Shown here piece by piece: positions 24,322-36,695 of a stretch of DNA of 64,000 bases (position 1 is its first letter; each line of letters begins with the position of its first letter). Both the position numbers and the translations under genes were made by a program. Under the pieces are notes generated by a model that was not told the origin of the DNA, made no database searches, and saw only the letters and a list, made by a program, of their open reading frames with translations. The stretch covers positions 26,283,419 through 26,347,418 of the forward strand of contig OY987243.1 in the NCBI GenBank assembly GCA_963920765.1, read 5' to 3'. This DNA comes from Ulota crispa. Lineage: Eukaryota > Streptophyta > Bryopsida > Orthotrichales > Orthotrichaceae.

Positions 24322-26206
24322 GCTAAAAGAAACTACCCAAACTATGGACTATTCTACCACACCCATCTATATATGGTCAATATCCACATGTATAAACCAC
24401 AAGAAAAACAACAATAATTTGACAACACAACCTGATATAGAAGTTGCAACTTTAATTTTGTTTTTCAGTTTCAAATCCGACTTTGTAGTATCAATTAAAA
24501 GATTTAAGTTATGCTTTGTTTAACTTATATTTTTTTAAAATTGATACTATAAGCGAGGTTAAAAGGTGAAAAACAAAGTTAAAATTGCGTGTTCTATGTT
24601 ATGTTCTATTTCCAAATTATTGATATTTTCCCAAGATTCACACCTATTTTGATATTGTAAATATTAACCACATATAATAGGATGTGGTAGAATAGGTAGT
24701 TAAGAAGGGGGTGGTACATGACTACATGTGTCAATTCCCTAATCTTTTTCCTTTATATTTTTATTTTTCATACAGTTATTTTTCCAATTCTTTACTGCAA
24801 GGAATGCTTTCTTTAGCCTTGTGCCATGTGACTGCGAAAGCTACCTCACAGGATTGGTGCAGTACATCATTTACTACTGGGGCTGCTAGTCAGACCCTGA
24901 TGATTATAATTTCGTTATTTTATTTTGCAGCCGGGTTTACTGTAAGTCTGACTTTGAGCATCTCCTTGACAAAACTTTAATGGCTTGGTACACTCCAGTG
25001 CAATTGAAGAACCGGCAGGAAGTGTATTATTATTGTTATTATTAGCCTTTGGCAATGCAAAAAAAAAAAATAGTTGAATTATGAAATGTAAAAAAAGAAA
25101 AAAAGAAAAAAAAGTTGGTTTTGATTTTTCAGAAAACTATAAATCTAAACTATGAAACGAGAGGATTTCCCATTGTTTGTGCCTTCTCTAGAACCTTTAA
25201 TTTTGAAAAAGGTTGTGAAGATAAAGGGCGTATGTCCAACTTGCGCACAGCATGTGCTTGTTCATTATTATAGTATAAATACAAGCAACCCCCATTGCAA
25301 GTATGGCTTGGTATATTGAGTGTGTTTGTAGCAATTAGTGGTGAAATGTCTCTAATTGGTATTTTAATAAATTTAGTAGAAAAAATCACAAAAACCCCAT
25401 TTCCTTTTTTAAAGCATGTCCTTCTTTGGTCTATATCCAAATTTTAGCCATAAAATCAATACTTATTTTTATGAAAATCCATTGAAGAAAGTGAAGTTTA
25501 TTAAGTCTAGTTTCTACTCTAATTTGAAAAGTTGAATATTTAAAAATTTGAGCAGTATGATGCAATTTTAACTTTGGGCCTATGACCAAGGACTACTAGT
25601 TTTCAAGTTATAGGACTACACAAAACTTTGATTAACACCACAACGCACTACTATGAGCAATTGAGCACCAATGGTGAAATTTTCAGATTCTTCAGATTTG
25701 TTTTATATTTGATTTGAGTTTTTAGTTACTTGCTCTTAAGAAAATCATAATAACTTCAAATTTTCCTTCTTTTTTTCTTGAAATTTTACAAACACATAGG
25801 CGACATGTGGTGTTGTCTCTAGAAAATGAAACAAAATGATTCCCACTCATGTTTAGTGGGAAAATTGAGGATCCATAAGAAAAAATGTTGAAATTGATTA
25901 CACGGTCTTAGAATGCATCCGCAAAGGGTTAAAAAGGCATGATTAAGTACACAACAAATTTCCTTTATATCTTGAAAATTTGTTTGCTAAGCGTTCCTAA
26001 AGTTACTTTCACTTAATTATCACAAAGTAATGTTAGAAAGGGTCTTATGAACAATTTTAAATGTATCCTGGAATTTGATTCACTTTGGTTATGTTACCTA
26101 TATTGGTAAGTGTAAATATACCTTTTTCACTTGATTGTTTTATCATTTTTGTGGAGAGTGAAAAAACAAGCTCAAATTCTTTGGTAGAAATAACTTTCAT
26201 TAGTCA
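24322..26206. other. Intergenic; one possible exon remnant at 24926-25045
   Basis: Mostly AT-rich. At 24926-25045 one frame reads CSRVYCKSDFEHLLDKT... after an acceptor-like ttattttgcag. It ends at TAG 25043-25045. The VYCKsdFEhLL core resembles the end of a LIM domain, but the length is too short to claim homology. Confidence 0.25.
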
Positions 26207-26447
26207 TTAACCCCTAAAGGACAAGGCAGCCCTTTGCGACCAGTATAATATGGGGTATTTTTTTGTATTTGGAGTGCATCCACACCTTTATTACATTTGA
26301 GATCAACATAGAAGTTAGGATATAGATCAATGTTGTTCTAGTGAGGTAATCAAAATCCCAAATTAGAACTTGTTATTGGTAATAAATGCTAGTTATACAA
26401 CAGCATACACAATATGTAAAATAGTAGCCTTGTCCTTTAAGGGTTAA
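26207..26447. mobile_element. TTAA-flanked short element, copy 6
   Basis: TTAA at 26207-26210 and 26444-26447. Left end CCCCTAAAGGACAAGG; right end CCTTGTCCTTTAAGGG, a 15-16 bp inverted repeat. The 233-bp body is the best-preserved short-type copy and matches 14490, 28590, 45793 and 59835. Confidence 0.7.
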
Positions 26448-27738
26448 AGATTATACACCCAAAAACAAAGTGAGTGTTGGTTAAAATCAAATGCAGCCTT
26501 CGACCAAAAAGTTTTCTTTTGTATCTTCAATAAAAGACAAATCAAGATTTGTCTAGTTTTGTTTTAAGTTTGTTTTGCAAATTCAAAAATTTTGAATTAA
26601 GAATTCTTGCAATGGAAAATTTATATGAAACATCCTAAATTATATAACACTAAGTCTTATCTTAATGTATTTTCAATGCATGAAAGTAGAACATTTTGTT
26701 TACGTTTGAAGTTATATATTTCTTTTGTAGTATTTTGAGAATGTTCTTGTATGTGTTGAAATTGATAGCATTTTCTTTGTATATTCAAATAAATCAATAT
26801 CTATAGTTTCTTATAACCAATTAAGTATTTCAAAAGATGAGTTTTAATTGTGAAATCACGTAAAAGGTTAAGTTAAGAATGAATTTTTGATTTGTAAAAT
26901 TGCAATTCATGGTGCATGTGTCCTGTGAAATGAAATTATTACACATTTTTTGTGTATTATGGTTGTTTGCTATCTCATGCATTTTAAGAGAAGATGAAAC
27001 AATTCATCATTGCATTTTTATATTTACTAGAATTTACTCACACTTAATTTTCAAAATCAAGTTACTTAAGTTCCAATTAAAGAAATTGAAAATTTCTACT
27101 ATCTTAGACCTTATATTATATGGCATTATATTTACAAAACCAAAAAATATTTATCATTTAACAGGTCAACTTAAATTTTAGGATAGTGTTTTATTATGTG
27201 GCCATGGACTGATCCCATGACATTATAAATCAAAAGCTTACAAGACAATGAAAGCTCCTCGTAAACTACACATTTCTTTTTGGGTGGTTCACCTAACAGT
27301 ACAACTTTGAAATTTTGAAACTTATCATAAACGCAGGGTTTCAAAACAAGTCACCTATGGAAAAAGGTCCAATTCCAAAACAGAAATCTTCTATAATTTG
27401 CCGTACTCAACTAAATCGGGTCAAAGTCCAAAAAATACAAATATGATTCTCATATGTTTGATGGTACTTAAATAATCTCGTAAGATTTTGCAAAGTCGAA
27501 ATCATTTAAAATCCAAAATGTTCAAAATATAAAGAAATTTTCAAAAAGTCCAAACTTTCATGAGTAATCTAGTTTTTATATAATTTTGGCATGTAGCATG
27601 TCTTTGCGATAAAGATCGGTTTGATGAAATGTAGGTGTAAGAAAAATGCAACTAATCCCAAAATAATCAAATCATCAAAGAAAAACTCATTGTCTATGAA
27701 AGTGGAGATCGATGATCAATGGCATGCTAATTTTTATT
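26448..27738. other. Intergenic, no gene seen
   Basis: Very AT-rich. The ORF at 26900-27181 is compositionally biased and unsupported. Confidence 0.5.
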
Positions 27739-28095
27739 AGGGGAATTACAAATAGGGCACAAAGATGAAAAATATTACAGAGAATGGCACAATTTCAAAA
27801 TAATTTGTCTTTTTCATGAAATTTTGGTTTGGACATCACACTGAATGTTAGCTAACTTCCAAAAATCTTGAAGACCTCTTCAAATCAATCCTCAATAAGG
27901 AAACTTTAGTAAGGAAACTTTAGTAAGGAAACTTTAGTAAAGGGGCAATAATTGTAGGACTCTTAAGACTTGATTTGGAGAGGCCTTTAAGTTCTTTGGA
28001 AGTTAGCTAACATTCAATGTAATGTCAAAAAAAAAAATGAAACGGTGCCCCAATTTGTATTATTTTTCTTTTTTGTGCCCCCATTTGTAATTTCC
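27739..28095. mobile_element. Mutator-type MITE, family D copy 1
   Basis: Ends ggggaattacaaatagggc and gcccccatttgtaatttcc are inverted. Arms of over 100 bp share ttccaaa/tttggaagttagctaaca. The middle holds three tandem copies of a 16-bp unit (taaggaaactttagta, 27896-27942). The 9-bp target duplication seen in copies 2 and 3 is not visible here. Confidence 0.65.
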
Positions 28096-28589
28096 GTAAT
28101 GGGTGTTATTAATATTAATGTCATTTTTCCTTCAGTTTTTTTGATAAATTTAAAATTTATTTCATAGGTATGCATTGATAAGAAATCTAACCGTCTATTT
28201 TACCTTTTGTATTTTACATTAGCGTTTTGCCAAGTTTATAAATGAATTTACATGATCTAAATCTATTTAGTACATGTATGAAGGGCGTAGCTTAGTGTAT
28301 CATTGTACAACTATGCATTTTGACCATTTGGGCACCTTCGGTGTAATAAACAATATTGCAGCTTTTGATTTGTAAACATGAATATCATTATCACAAGCAC
28401 AACAATGTTTCAATTGTCCCCTAGTATAGATTTTGAACTACTTTGTAAACTTTTGTAATTTTGAAAAAGTGGTATCCAAATAATTGGAGCTTGTTTCTTT
28501 TTCCAAAGAGCGAAAAATAAAAAAATGAAAAATATCAATATAGAAGTATAAAAACGTATGTGTTGAGTTTATCTTTCAGGTTTTAGTAT

Positions 28590-28830
28590 TTAACCCTTGA
28601 ACAACCAAGCAACCATATGACAGAGTATGTATGCTGCTGTATAAGTAGAATTTGCTACCAACAAAGAGTTTTAATTTGGAATATTGACTACCTCACTAGA
28701 ACAACATTGATTTATGTTCTATCTTCTTTGTTGATTTCAAATGTAATAAAGGTGTGGATGCCCTCCAAATACAAGAAAAATACTTCATATTGTGCTAGTT
28801 TCAAAGGGCTGCTCAATTGTTTAAGGTTAA
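28590..28830. mobile_element. TTAA-flanked short element, copy 7
   Basis: TTAA at 28590-28593 and 28827-28830. Left end CCCTTGAACAACC; right end ggctgctcaattgtttaagg, degenerate. The body matches the short family in forward orientation. Confidence 0.55.
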
Positions 28831-30208
28831 AAGTACATGAAATTTTCATAGAGCTTTCTAAACTGTTTCACAGCCAAATAATTATTCATGTATCTATGTT
28901 GGCTATTTCATTTTTGTTTTCACTTAGATAACGAAGTGCTTTTCTAACTAGATTGGTTTTTTTCTTCTAAAATTTAGGGGTTGATAGAGTAATTTGGATA
29001 TTTCATATAGATACTTTAGTTTCGACAATTTACTCTTATTAAGTTATTCCTTAATTTTTGATTATGAGTATTATTATTGACTAATATTATATAGAAGCGT
29101 CAAGAAAATCCAAAATCCGTGACAAAATCTGAAACATTGAATACACAAGTGGATTCAAACATGGTCATCTTTGCTCAAAACTGGACACATAAGTTTTCAA
29201 TAAAAATGTAGGCAGTAGTACTTGGAAACAAATTTTAAAATATTCACTTACAGTATCATTGATTTTGAACCACACTAAATTACTAAACATAATTTGAGCA
29301 TAAAAAGTGCAGATGACTCTTCTTACATTAACTATAGCACCAAACACTAAAACCATTTGGATTTTTGTTTGCATTTTAAAATGAAAAATGAAAAGCTACC
29401 CATATTTAATCAAAAATATTACGTCACTTCTAGGTGGGGAAGCATGTAATTTAGGTTTTTTTTGTCATGTCTATAATCATTATTTTCCTTTTTATTTTTA
29501 TGATTTCAAATCCTCTCTTTTGTTTCTTCAAAAACCACAATGTGAGTGAGTATATTGAGCACACATTCCATATTGAAATCTACTCTAACATTGACTCCTC
29601 ACTTTGAGAATCCTATCACCTAACTCTTTTTGAAATGGTGCATCAATGAACTTAATTAGGTCTACTGCACATTTGCCTTCAAACTCACATATCAATGCTA
29701 ATTGGAATTCACTTGAACTCATTGGCAATGCCTTAGCAAGGAATGGAACACCACCTAATTGGTGTAAAGGAAGTGATGGTTACTCGAATGGTTAAGCTAA
29801 AGTACCAAATTAACCACTTGTAAATCACCACAACTTATTAAAAAGCTAATATGATATAAATGAATCCGTATAAAGGTTTATTGAAACTTTCAATACAACT
29901 TACTTGTAAAATTTCGACCAATTTTTTTATAGAGAATACATACATGTACACAAGTTGTAGTTGAGAATGTGAATCTTGATTGCACAATTTTGTTCTTGCG
30001 GAATTCTACCTTCTATTTAGTTTTGCAAAAAACCTTTTCATTGCTCTTGCATTCATAATTCCCCTCTATACTCAATATTTCTTTGTATTTTAGTTTATCT
30101 AGCTATATTGTGTAGCTCACATGTTTTAGCGTGTACCTTATCCTTTGTAGTTCTAGTTTCCTTGTGTATCATAGTTCATCAACTTGTATTTCTCAATTGG
30201 CTTGCATA
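28831..30208. other. Intergenic, no gene seen
   Basis: AT-rich, with no recognised repeat family or ORF. Confidence 0.5.
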
Positions 30209-30210
30209 TA

Positions 30211-31793
30211 CAATGACTCACAAAACCGAGTCAGTGTTTGGATGTTTTTCATATTATCACATGTAGTGAACAATCCAATAAGTAAAAAATTGTTTCAGAA
30301 AGTAGAAGTTTTATTGATCATTTACATAGAAATCAAAATCAAAATACACATAATATATGGAAGCAGTAAATTCTGAAATCAAACCCCTCACTAACTCAAT
30401 TTTGGACTTGTTGTCTATACACACTCAAAATCAATCTACTTGCCCTACGCACAACTAGTTGCTTGAATTTTTGTGGCATGCTCTCATAAAAGTTCTCACA
30501 CTCGGTGAAAGTGATAGAATGGAGAATCTCAACCCCATGTTCTCACAATTCTAAAAGACCCTTTGGACGTGTTGATTAACAATTGAGCTTCTGTTTTAGT
30601 GTTGCCCATAGGTGTTTTATAGGGTTTAGGTTGGGTGATTGAGTATGTCACTTTAAAACATTGAAAAGCTGTTTAAACAATACTCTTTCATTGTTTTTGT
30701 TGTATGTTTTGGATTGTTGTCATGTTAAAAAATGACTCTAGATGCATCTATGTCATACTTTGAAAAAACATCATAGGGAGATTATTCTCTAATACCTCAC
30801 AACAAACATATTGATTTATTGTACCTTCTATCTTGCAAATCAAACCAAGTCTAATTGCACTTATACAATCCCAAATTGTTGTAAAACATTTTCCATGTTT
30901 CACACTTTTCTTCATTGTTCAATCTATAAGATCCTCTTCATCTCAATCCCAACATTAGTAACGACCATTTAAATAGAAATGATTGATTAGAGTCTCATCT
31001 CAAAAAATCCCTTGCTTCCAATGTACAATAGTCCAATTTTTAAGAGACTTGGCAAAATTTGAACAAACTTAAATATTGTTTTTTGAAACAAATGGTTTTT
31101 TCTTCTTCACATAAAACCTTTAAACTTGCAAATTCAATGCACATTGCATTGAATTGGACACTCATTTCATTGTTATATTGTTGCCTAACTAATTTGAATG
31201 GTTTTGGAGCAATACTAAATCTTCTACGTGTAATTAATCTCACACATACCCTCCCTAAGTGGTTTAAAATTTTACTTGATTATCCTTCTATAAATAGTTT
31301 AGTATTAAAAAAACGTTTCTTTTGGATTCTCTCAACATTAAATTGACTAACAACAACTATTTGGTTACATTTTTTGTGATTTTCCTGTTTTGTAGGAATG
31401 ATATTACATTGTTTTCATTTATTTTAAATAATCACCTTGTCATGTTATGGAACAATTAAAAGTGCAATATACTATTAGAGAAGGAGTAGAAACACTCTTT
31501 CCTACGTATAACACTCACAACTAAATTTAAGTTCTATGATATATTGTCAATATAAGGAGGAGATGGAGATATAGACATGCAAGACCAAAAATGAGTCAGT
31601 GAGTGATTCTCCTTTGAAATGAAATATCTCACTCACCCTTGCAAATTTTTCATTGAGGTTTCCTTACATTAGTAGGTACTTCAATAGCTTTAATCTACTC
31701 TTTATGACACTTGAAAATATTTATTAATGCACTTGATATGACAAATTATATTAAGTAACAGTAAACGCTGACTCAGTTTCTATACTTCTTGAG
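30211..31793 (-). mobile_element. Decayed Tc1-type transposon, about 1.58 kb
   Basis: The left end after TA (30209-30210) is caatgactcacaaaac then CGAGTCAGTGTTT. The right end, inverted, contains AAACTGAGTCAGCGTTT near 31764-31780. The shared core AAACYGAGTCAGYGTTT lies about 12 bp inside each end. Length and internal transposase remnant fit a complete Tc1-like element. The right boundary is eroded and no clear TA remains there. Confidence 0.7.
30396..31330 (-). pseudogene. Tc1-type (DD34E) transposase, inactivated
   Basis: Read on the minus strand across frames. From N to C it shows: the end of the DNA-binding region (VRLITRRRFS, near 31240); DET with the first catalytic Asp (30999-30994); KHGK then IWDCISA; HDNNPKHTTKTMKEY with the second Asp (30721-30719); SPNLNPIKHLW; and FYESMPQKF near the end. 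Spacing from the second Asp to the position of the third acidic residue is 34 residues, which is the Tc1 DD34E pattern. The third acidic residue is K here. Several stops sit where the family has W or Q (TGA, TAA), and there is at least one frameshift, so it cannot be functional. Plant mariners normally have DD39D with a different motif around the third Asp. Confidence 0.75.
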
Positions 31794-32082
31794 ATGAACT
31801 TTGTTGCGTCTTGCATCCATTTAACTTTTCTATAATAAACACCATTCAAAAATGTAAAAGGCTATCATCCCTCTATGTACATTAGGAAAAATATGGGGCC
31901 TGAAGAAGGCCTTTATAAACAATTCTAGCCCTCCATTCTTTTGATTCTCAATGTGGGGAACCAGCCCCTGCTGATGGTCGGAAAAAATTAATTAAAAAAA
32001 TCCAAAAAATCCAAAAAAAGATCTTAGAAAAAAATAAGAAACTTTTTTGATTTTTTTCTTAAAATTTAAAAAAATTGAAAAA

Positions 32083-32113
32083 GCTGATGTGGCATCAATG
32101 ATGCCACATCAGC
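32083..32113. repeat. 31-bp near-perfect palindrome
   Basis: Arms GCTGATGTGGCATCA (32083-32097) and TGATGCCACATCAGC (32099-32113) around a single A. It lies in A-rich DNA of unknown origin. It could be a dyad protein site or a transposon-internal hairpin. Confidence 0.75.
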
Positions 32114-32384
32114 CTGCGCATGATTTTATTGGGAATTGGGTTCCCATGGCTAAGGACCCCCCAAACTCAGGGCCTTATTGGGGCCCCATATTTTTCCTAA
32201 TGTCTCTCTTTGGTATAGCACTCTTTGTGGAATATAGTAGGTTTCTTTGTATCAGAAACAAATATTGTGTCCATATTGCTCTTTTCTTTGTATGGTAATT
32301 ATTTCCTTCTAATGACTGCATCTCCTTCTTGGGAAATTTTTTATTGGCTTTGGGTCACACAAAAAAAGACTTTGCATCAGCCAC

Positions 32385-32614
32385 CTTACCCCCTTAAATG
32401 TCTAAAGGGCCATATGCGACCAATACAATATAAGGTGTTTTTCTTATATTTGAAATGGATCACCTTTACTATATTTGAGTTTAATAGGACAATTAGTTAT
32501 AAATCAATGCAGTTCTAATGAGAAATTTGAGATCTCAACTTAAAACTTCTTGTTGGTAGCAGATGTCAATTATACGGCAATGTATCTACTATGCCCATGG
32601 GATGTTTAAGGGTT
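32385..32614. mobile_element. Degenerate TTAA-family short element
   Basis: The body matches the short family (gcgaccaatacaatataagg; gagatctcaacttaaaacttc). The terminal TTAA has decayed (ttac on the left, gggttata on the right). Confidence 0.5.
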
Positions 32615-33009
32615 ATAAGCATCTTTAGCCTTCCTTGCCAGATGGCCAAATATTGAACCTTGGTCCAGTAAGACCTGGTGGTCACAAAAAAAAAAATCAA
32701 ATGTCTTACCAAACACATCCTTTGACACAACAAATTGGAGTGTCTTCTCTAAGCTCTAGCAAGCTTAATATTGCATCTTTTCTTGAAAATTTGATCTTCT
32801 CCTTTCCAAATACCAGAAGAAAACAAGAAACATCACTTTTGTTTACATGCAAGCTCCCTTGGACGTCTGAGGAACATGGACTCAAATTAAGTCACAATGG
32901 CAACAAGCATTAGGTTTCTAGCCTAGAGTTGCCCTCAGCAAGTAAGTGTTGCACTCCAAGCCTCATTTGACGCCCTCTATGTGGCGAACAAGGCTAGATA
33001 CCTTACTCA

Positions 33010-33255
33010 ATAACAAGGAAATGCTATTTTGTGAGTAGGGATCCATGAGCTATGAGCATAGATTTTTTGTCAAAATAATAAATTCCACCTATAACCATGT
33101 ACATAAAACACTATAATTATGCATTTAAAACTTTCATCTCTTGAAAAAGTTGCTGATTTTTTAATTTTTACATTGATTTTGAGCTCAAATTGATTCCTAC
33201 TCACACAAATCTAAGCTCATTGCTCATGGCTCACAGTTTTACGCTCACCAAACAG
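33010..33255. mobile_element. Family G element, copy 1
   Basis: Ends ggaaatgctattttgtgag and, inverted, ctcaccaaacagcatc. The body includes gtgagtagggatccatgagc and gctcatggctcac. Other copies are at 43649 and 57188. Confidence 0.55.
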
Positions 33256-33660
33256 CATCATCCCTCAATAACCAAGCCAGTACTATAGGGGCAAAGTGAC
33301 GCACAGAACTGATACCAGCGCGGCCCCTCCGCTACCCCGTGCACCAATCGGACTGGTTATCAATCTAGAAATTGGGCAATACATCGAATCTCTCACACAA
33401 GATATTTTTTAAATTTTTACATTGATATTGAGCTCAAAGTTGATTCCCACTCACATAAATCTTAGCTCAGTATGCTCATGGCTCACAGTTTTAAGCTCAC
33501 CAAATAGCATCATCCCTCAATAACCAAGCCAGTGCTATAGGGGCAAAGCAACGCGCAGGATTGATACCAGTCTGACCCCTCCACCACCCCGTGCACCGAT
33601 CGAACTGATTATCAATCTACAAATCTGCCGATACATCGAACCTCCCACACAGGGTATCTT
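33156..33660. repeat. Tandem duplication (about 247 bp x 2) just upstream of CUL3
   Basis: The block 33156-33403 (the right part of family G plus a GC-rich piece containing ccctcaataaccaagccagt) is repeated at 33404-33660 with roughly 85-90% visual identity. The second copy ends about 415 bp before the CUL3 start codon, so it probably lies in or beside the promoter. Confidence 0.8.
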
Positions 33661-33699
33661 CTAACGTGTACAGCGGACAGGCCACCAAGGCGGACGGAG

Positions 33700-34074
33700 T
33701 GAGACGGGAAGAGCCGGGGCATGGACGACCGGCAAACCGAACCACCCGGTATGCGCGGGGCGGGACCTCTCTTCATACAAAACCCTAGCTTCGTTCATTT
33801 CTCCATTCTGCACTCTCGCGTTGCTTTTGCTCGTCGAGTTCCGCGATTGCTCTTTCACAAACCATCCGTAGTCGCACCATTATCAAGCTCTACCACACAC
33901 ACACCCTCTCTCCTCTCTCCCGACTCTCTTCTCACCATTTACGAGGCCGAAAACTGTTGCGTGTTGCCCCCCTGAAAAGCGCGCTCTCCACTGAGAATTG
34001 CGTTGTGTCGATTGATTGATCGATTGGATTGGATTGATTGACTGATTGATCTCTCTGATTTGGAGCCGCCCAAG
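33700..34074 (+). promoter_or_regulatory. Promoter and 5' leader of CUL3
   Basis: GC-rich and CT-rich sequence with a repeated gatt/gattg run at about 34010-34060 just before the ATG. No clear TATA box. The transcription start is probably around 33770-33850 from the change in composition. Confidence 0.45.
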
Positions 34075-36695
34075 ATGAATCAGGCTAAGAAGAAGAATTT
34101 CAAGATAGAGCCTTTTAAACACAAGGTAGAGATGGACCCGAAATACGCCGAAAAGACTTGGAAGATCCTGGAGGATGCCATTCACGAGATCTACAACCAC
34201 AATGCTAGCGGCCTCAGCTTTGAGGAGCTCTATAGGTGAGAAAGAGAGAGAGAAAGAGAGAGAGTTCTCCCCGCCTTTGCCTTTGCCTTCTTTGCAAGTC
34301 TTGACTGATTTGGAAAAGGAGAGCGTAATTAGGGTTACGAAAAAACATTCTGTAGCATCACGACCATGACGGCAATTGTTTTGGATGATTGCACTTTAGT
34401 TCCCCGTCCAATTGATGATTTTTGTTGAATTCTATGTGCTTCTCGTCACGAACGAATTTTTTTCGGTCTTTTTGAGGGCTTAGATTACATCTGTGTTTGT
34501 AGACCTAAGCATTGTTTGTGGTGTTAAAGCTAGAATTATGAAGTTCCAGCTCTTTTGTGTTGTTGTTGTTTGGTTCGGTTTGATTATGAAGTGGTGACCG
34601 TATGGCACTTGTTTGATTGATTATTCATAAGAGTGCTTGACATGTTTTTAGGAACGCGTACAACATGGTGCTTCACAAGTACGGGGAGAAGCTGTACTCA
34701 GGAGTAGTGAACACAATGACGCAGCATTTGCGGGAGATAGCCAGAATAGTGGAGGCTGCACAGGGAGGATTGTTCTTGGAAGAGTTGGATGTGAAATGGC
34801 GAGAGCATAACAAGTCGCTACAGATGATCCGGGACATCTTGATGTACATGGACAGAACATTCGTGAACAACTTCAACAAGACTCCAGTGCACGAGCTAGG
34901 GTTGAACTTGTGGCGAGACAACATTGTGAGGTCACCAAAGATCCGGGATCGGTTGTTGAACACGCTGTTAGATCTGGTGCACAGAGAGCGAACTGGCGAG
35001 GTAATCAACCGGGGCCTCATGAGGAACATTACGAAGATGCTTGTGGAGTTAGGGCTTCCCGTGTACCAAGAGGATTTCGAACGGCCCTTTTTGGATGCAG
35101 CCTCCGATTTCTACAGGCTGGAATCGCAGCAGCTCATTGAGACGAGCGACTGTCCGGATTATCTACGAAAAGCTGAGAAACGGCTGAACGAGGAAATCGA
35201 CAGAGTGGCGCATTATCTAGACTCCAGAAGTGAGCCAAAGATCACACAAGTTGTGGAGAGAGAGGTAATCGGGAACCGCTTGAAACTGCTGGTGGAGATG
35301 GAGAATTCAGGTCTGATCTCGATGTTGATAGATGACAAGTATGATGATCTAGGAAGAATGTACAATTTGTTCCGCCGGATTTCCACAGGTTTGCAGACAA
35401 TGCGGGAGCTCATGACTGCTCATCTGCGCGAGACAGGAAGACAGCTTGTTACCGATCCAGAAAGGTTGAAGGATCCAGTGGAGTTTGTTCAACGACTACT
35501 TGATGAGAAAGACAAGTACGACAGGATTATTCAGCAGTCTTTCAACAACGACAAGATGTTTCAGAACGCCCTCAACTCCTCGTTTGAGTACTTCATCAAC
35601 TTGAACATTCGGTCTCCTGAGTTCATTTCGTTGTTCGTTGACGATAAACTGAGGAAAGGCCTGAAAGGTGTGAGCGAAGAGGATGTGGAGTTGGTGTTGG
35701 ATAAGGTGATGATGTTGTTCCGGTATCTTCAGGAGAAGGATGTTTTTGAGAAATACTACAAGCAGCATCTGGCGAAGAGGTTGTTGTCTGGCAGGACTGT
35801 GTCTGATGATGCAGAGCGTAGTTTGATTGTGAAGCTGAAGACGGAATGTGGATATCAGTTCACATCGAAATTGGAAGGCATGTTTACAGATATGAAAACA
35901 TCGCGTGACACCATGCAAGGATTTAACGCCATGTGGGCTGGTGCTGAAGGGAACGAAGGGCCAACGCTCACTGTGCAAGTGCTCACCACTGGGTCGTGGC
36001 CCACTCAGTCTGGTGCCCGGTGTACTATGCCAACAGAGATTTTTGCTATGTGCGACAAGTTTAAGATGTATTATCTGTCAACGCACACAGGTCGACGCTT
36101 AACCTGGCAAACAAACATGGGCACTGCGGACTTGAAGGCCACTTTTGGGGATGGCAACAAGCATGAGTTGAATGTATCTACTTATCAAATGTGCATTCTG
36201 TGTCTCTTTAATCAAGCAGACCATCTGACGTACCGGGAGATTGAGCAAGCAACGGATATACCAGCGCCGGATCTGAAACGGAACCTGCAATCATTGGCGT
36301 GTGTGAAGGGGAAGAATGTGTTGAGAAAGGACCCGATGAGCAAGGACATCAGTGAGGAGGACATGTTTGTGTTTAATGACAAATTCTCCAGCAAGTTTTA
36401 TAAAGTGAAGATCAGCACTGTCGTGGCTCAGAAGGAGAGCGAACCTGAGAAGCAAGAGACTCGACAAAAGGTGGAGGAAGATCGAAAGCCTCAAATCGAA
36501 GCTGCCATTGTGAGAATCATGAAGTCAAGACGCCTGCTTGACCACAATAACATTATTAGTGAAGTGACGAAACAACTTCAAGCTCGTTTCATGCCCAACC
36601 CTGCTGTGATCAAGAAGCGAATTGAGTCACTGATTGAAAGGGAATTTTTGGAAAGGGATCGAACAGACCGAAAACTGTATAGGTATCTTGCCTGA
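34075..36695 (+). CDS. CUL3: CULLIN 3, scaffold of BTB-type E3 ubiquitin ligases
   Basis: Two exons, 34075-34235 and 34652-36695, with a GT-AG intron splitting an Arg codon. The product is 734 residues, close to plant CUL3 proteins, and the single early intron also matches the two-exon plant structure as I recall it. The N-terminal part (MNQAKKKNFKIEPFKH...) contains cullin repeats that bind BTB-domain substrate adaptors. The cullin homology region follows, with FNNDKMFQ, YYKQHLAKRLLSG and KLKTECGYQFTSKLEGMF. The C-terminal winged-helix domain has the NEDD8 acceptor lysine K678 in IVRIMKSRR and ends LYRYLA. RBX1 binds this C-terminal part to recruit the E2. No stop, frameshift or missing key residue is seen. 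The start is the first ATG after the leader and matches the family's N terminus. Confidence 0.97.

Noticed and set aside
31059-31346. 95-codon plus-strand ORF
   Set aside because: Antisense to the Tc1 transposase remnant.
32635-32913. 92-codon plus-strand ORF
   Set aside because: No motif, no splice context and no repeat relation; not distinguishable from chance.
35496-35978. 160-codon minus-strand ORF
   Set aside because: Antisense shadow of CUL3 exon 2.
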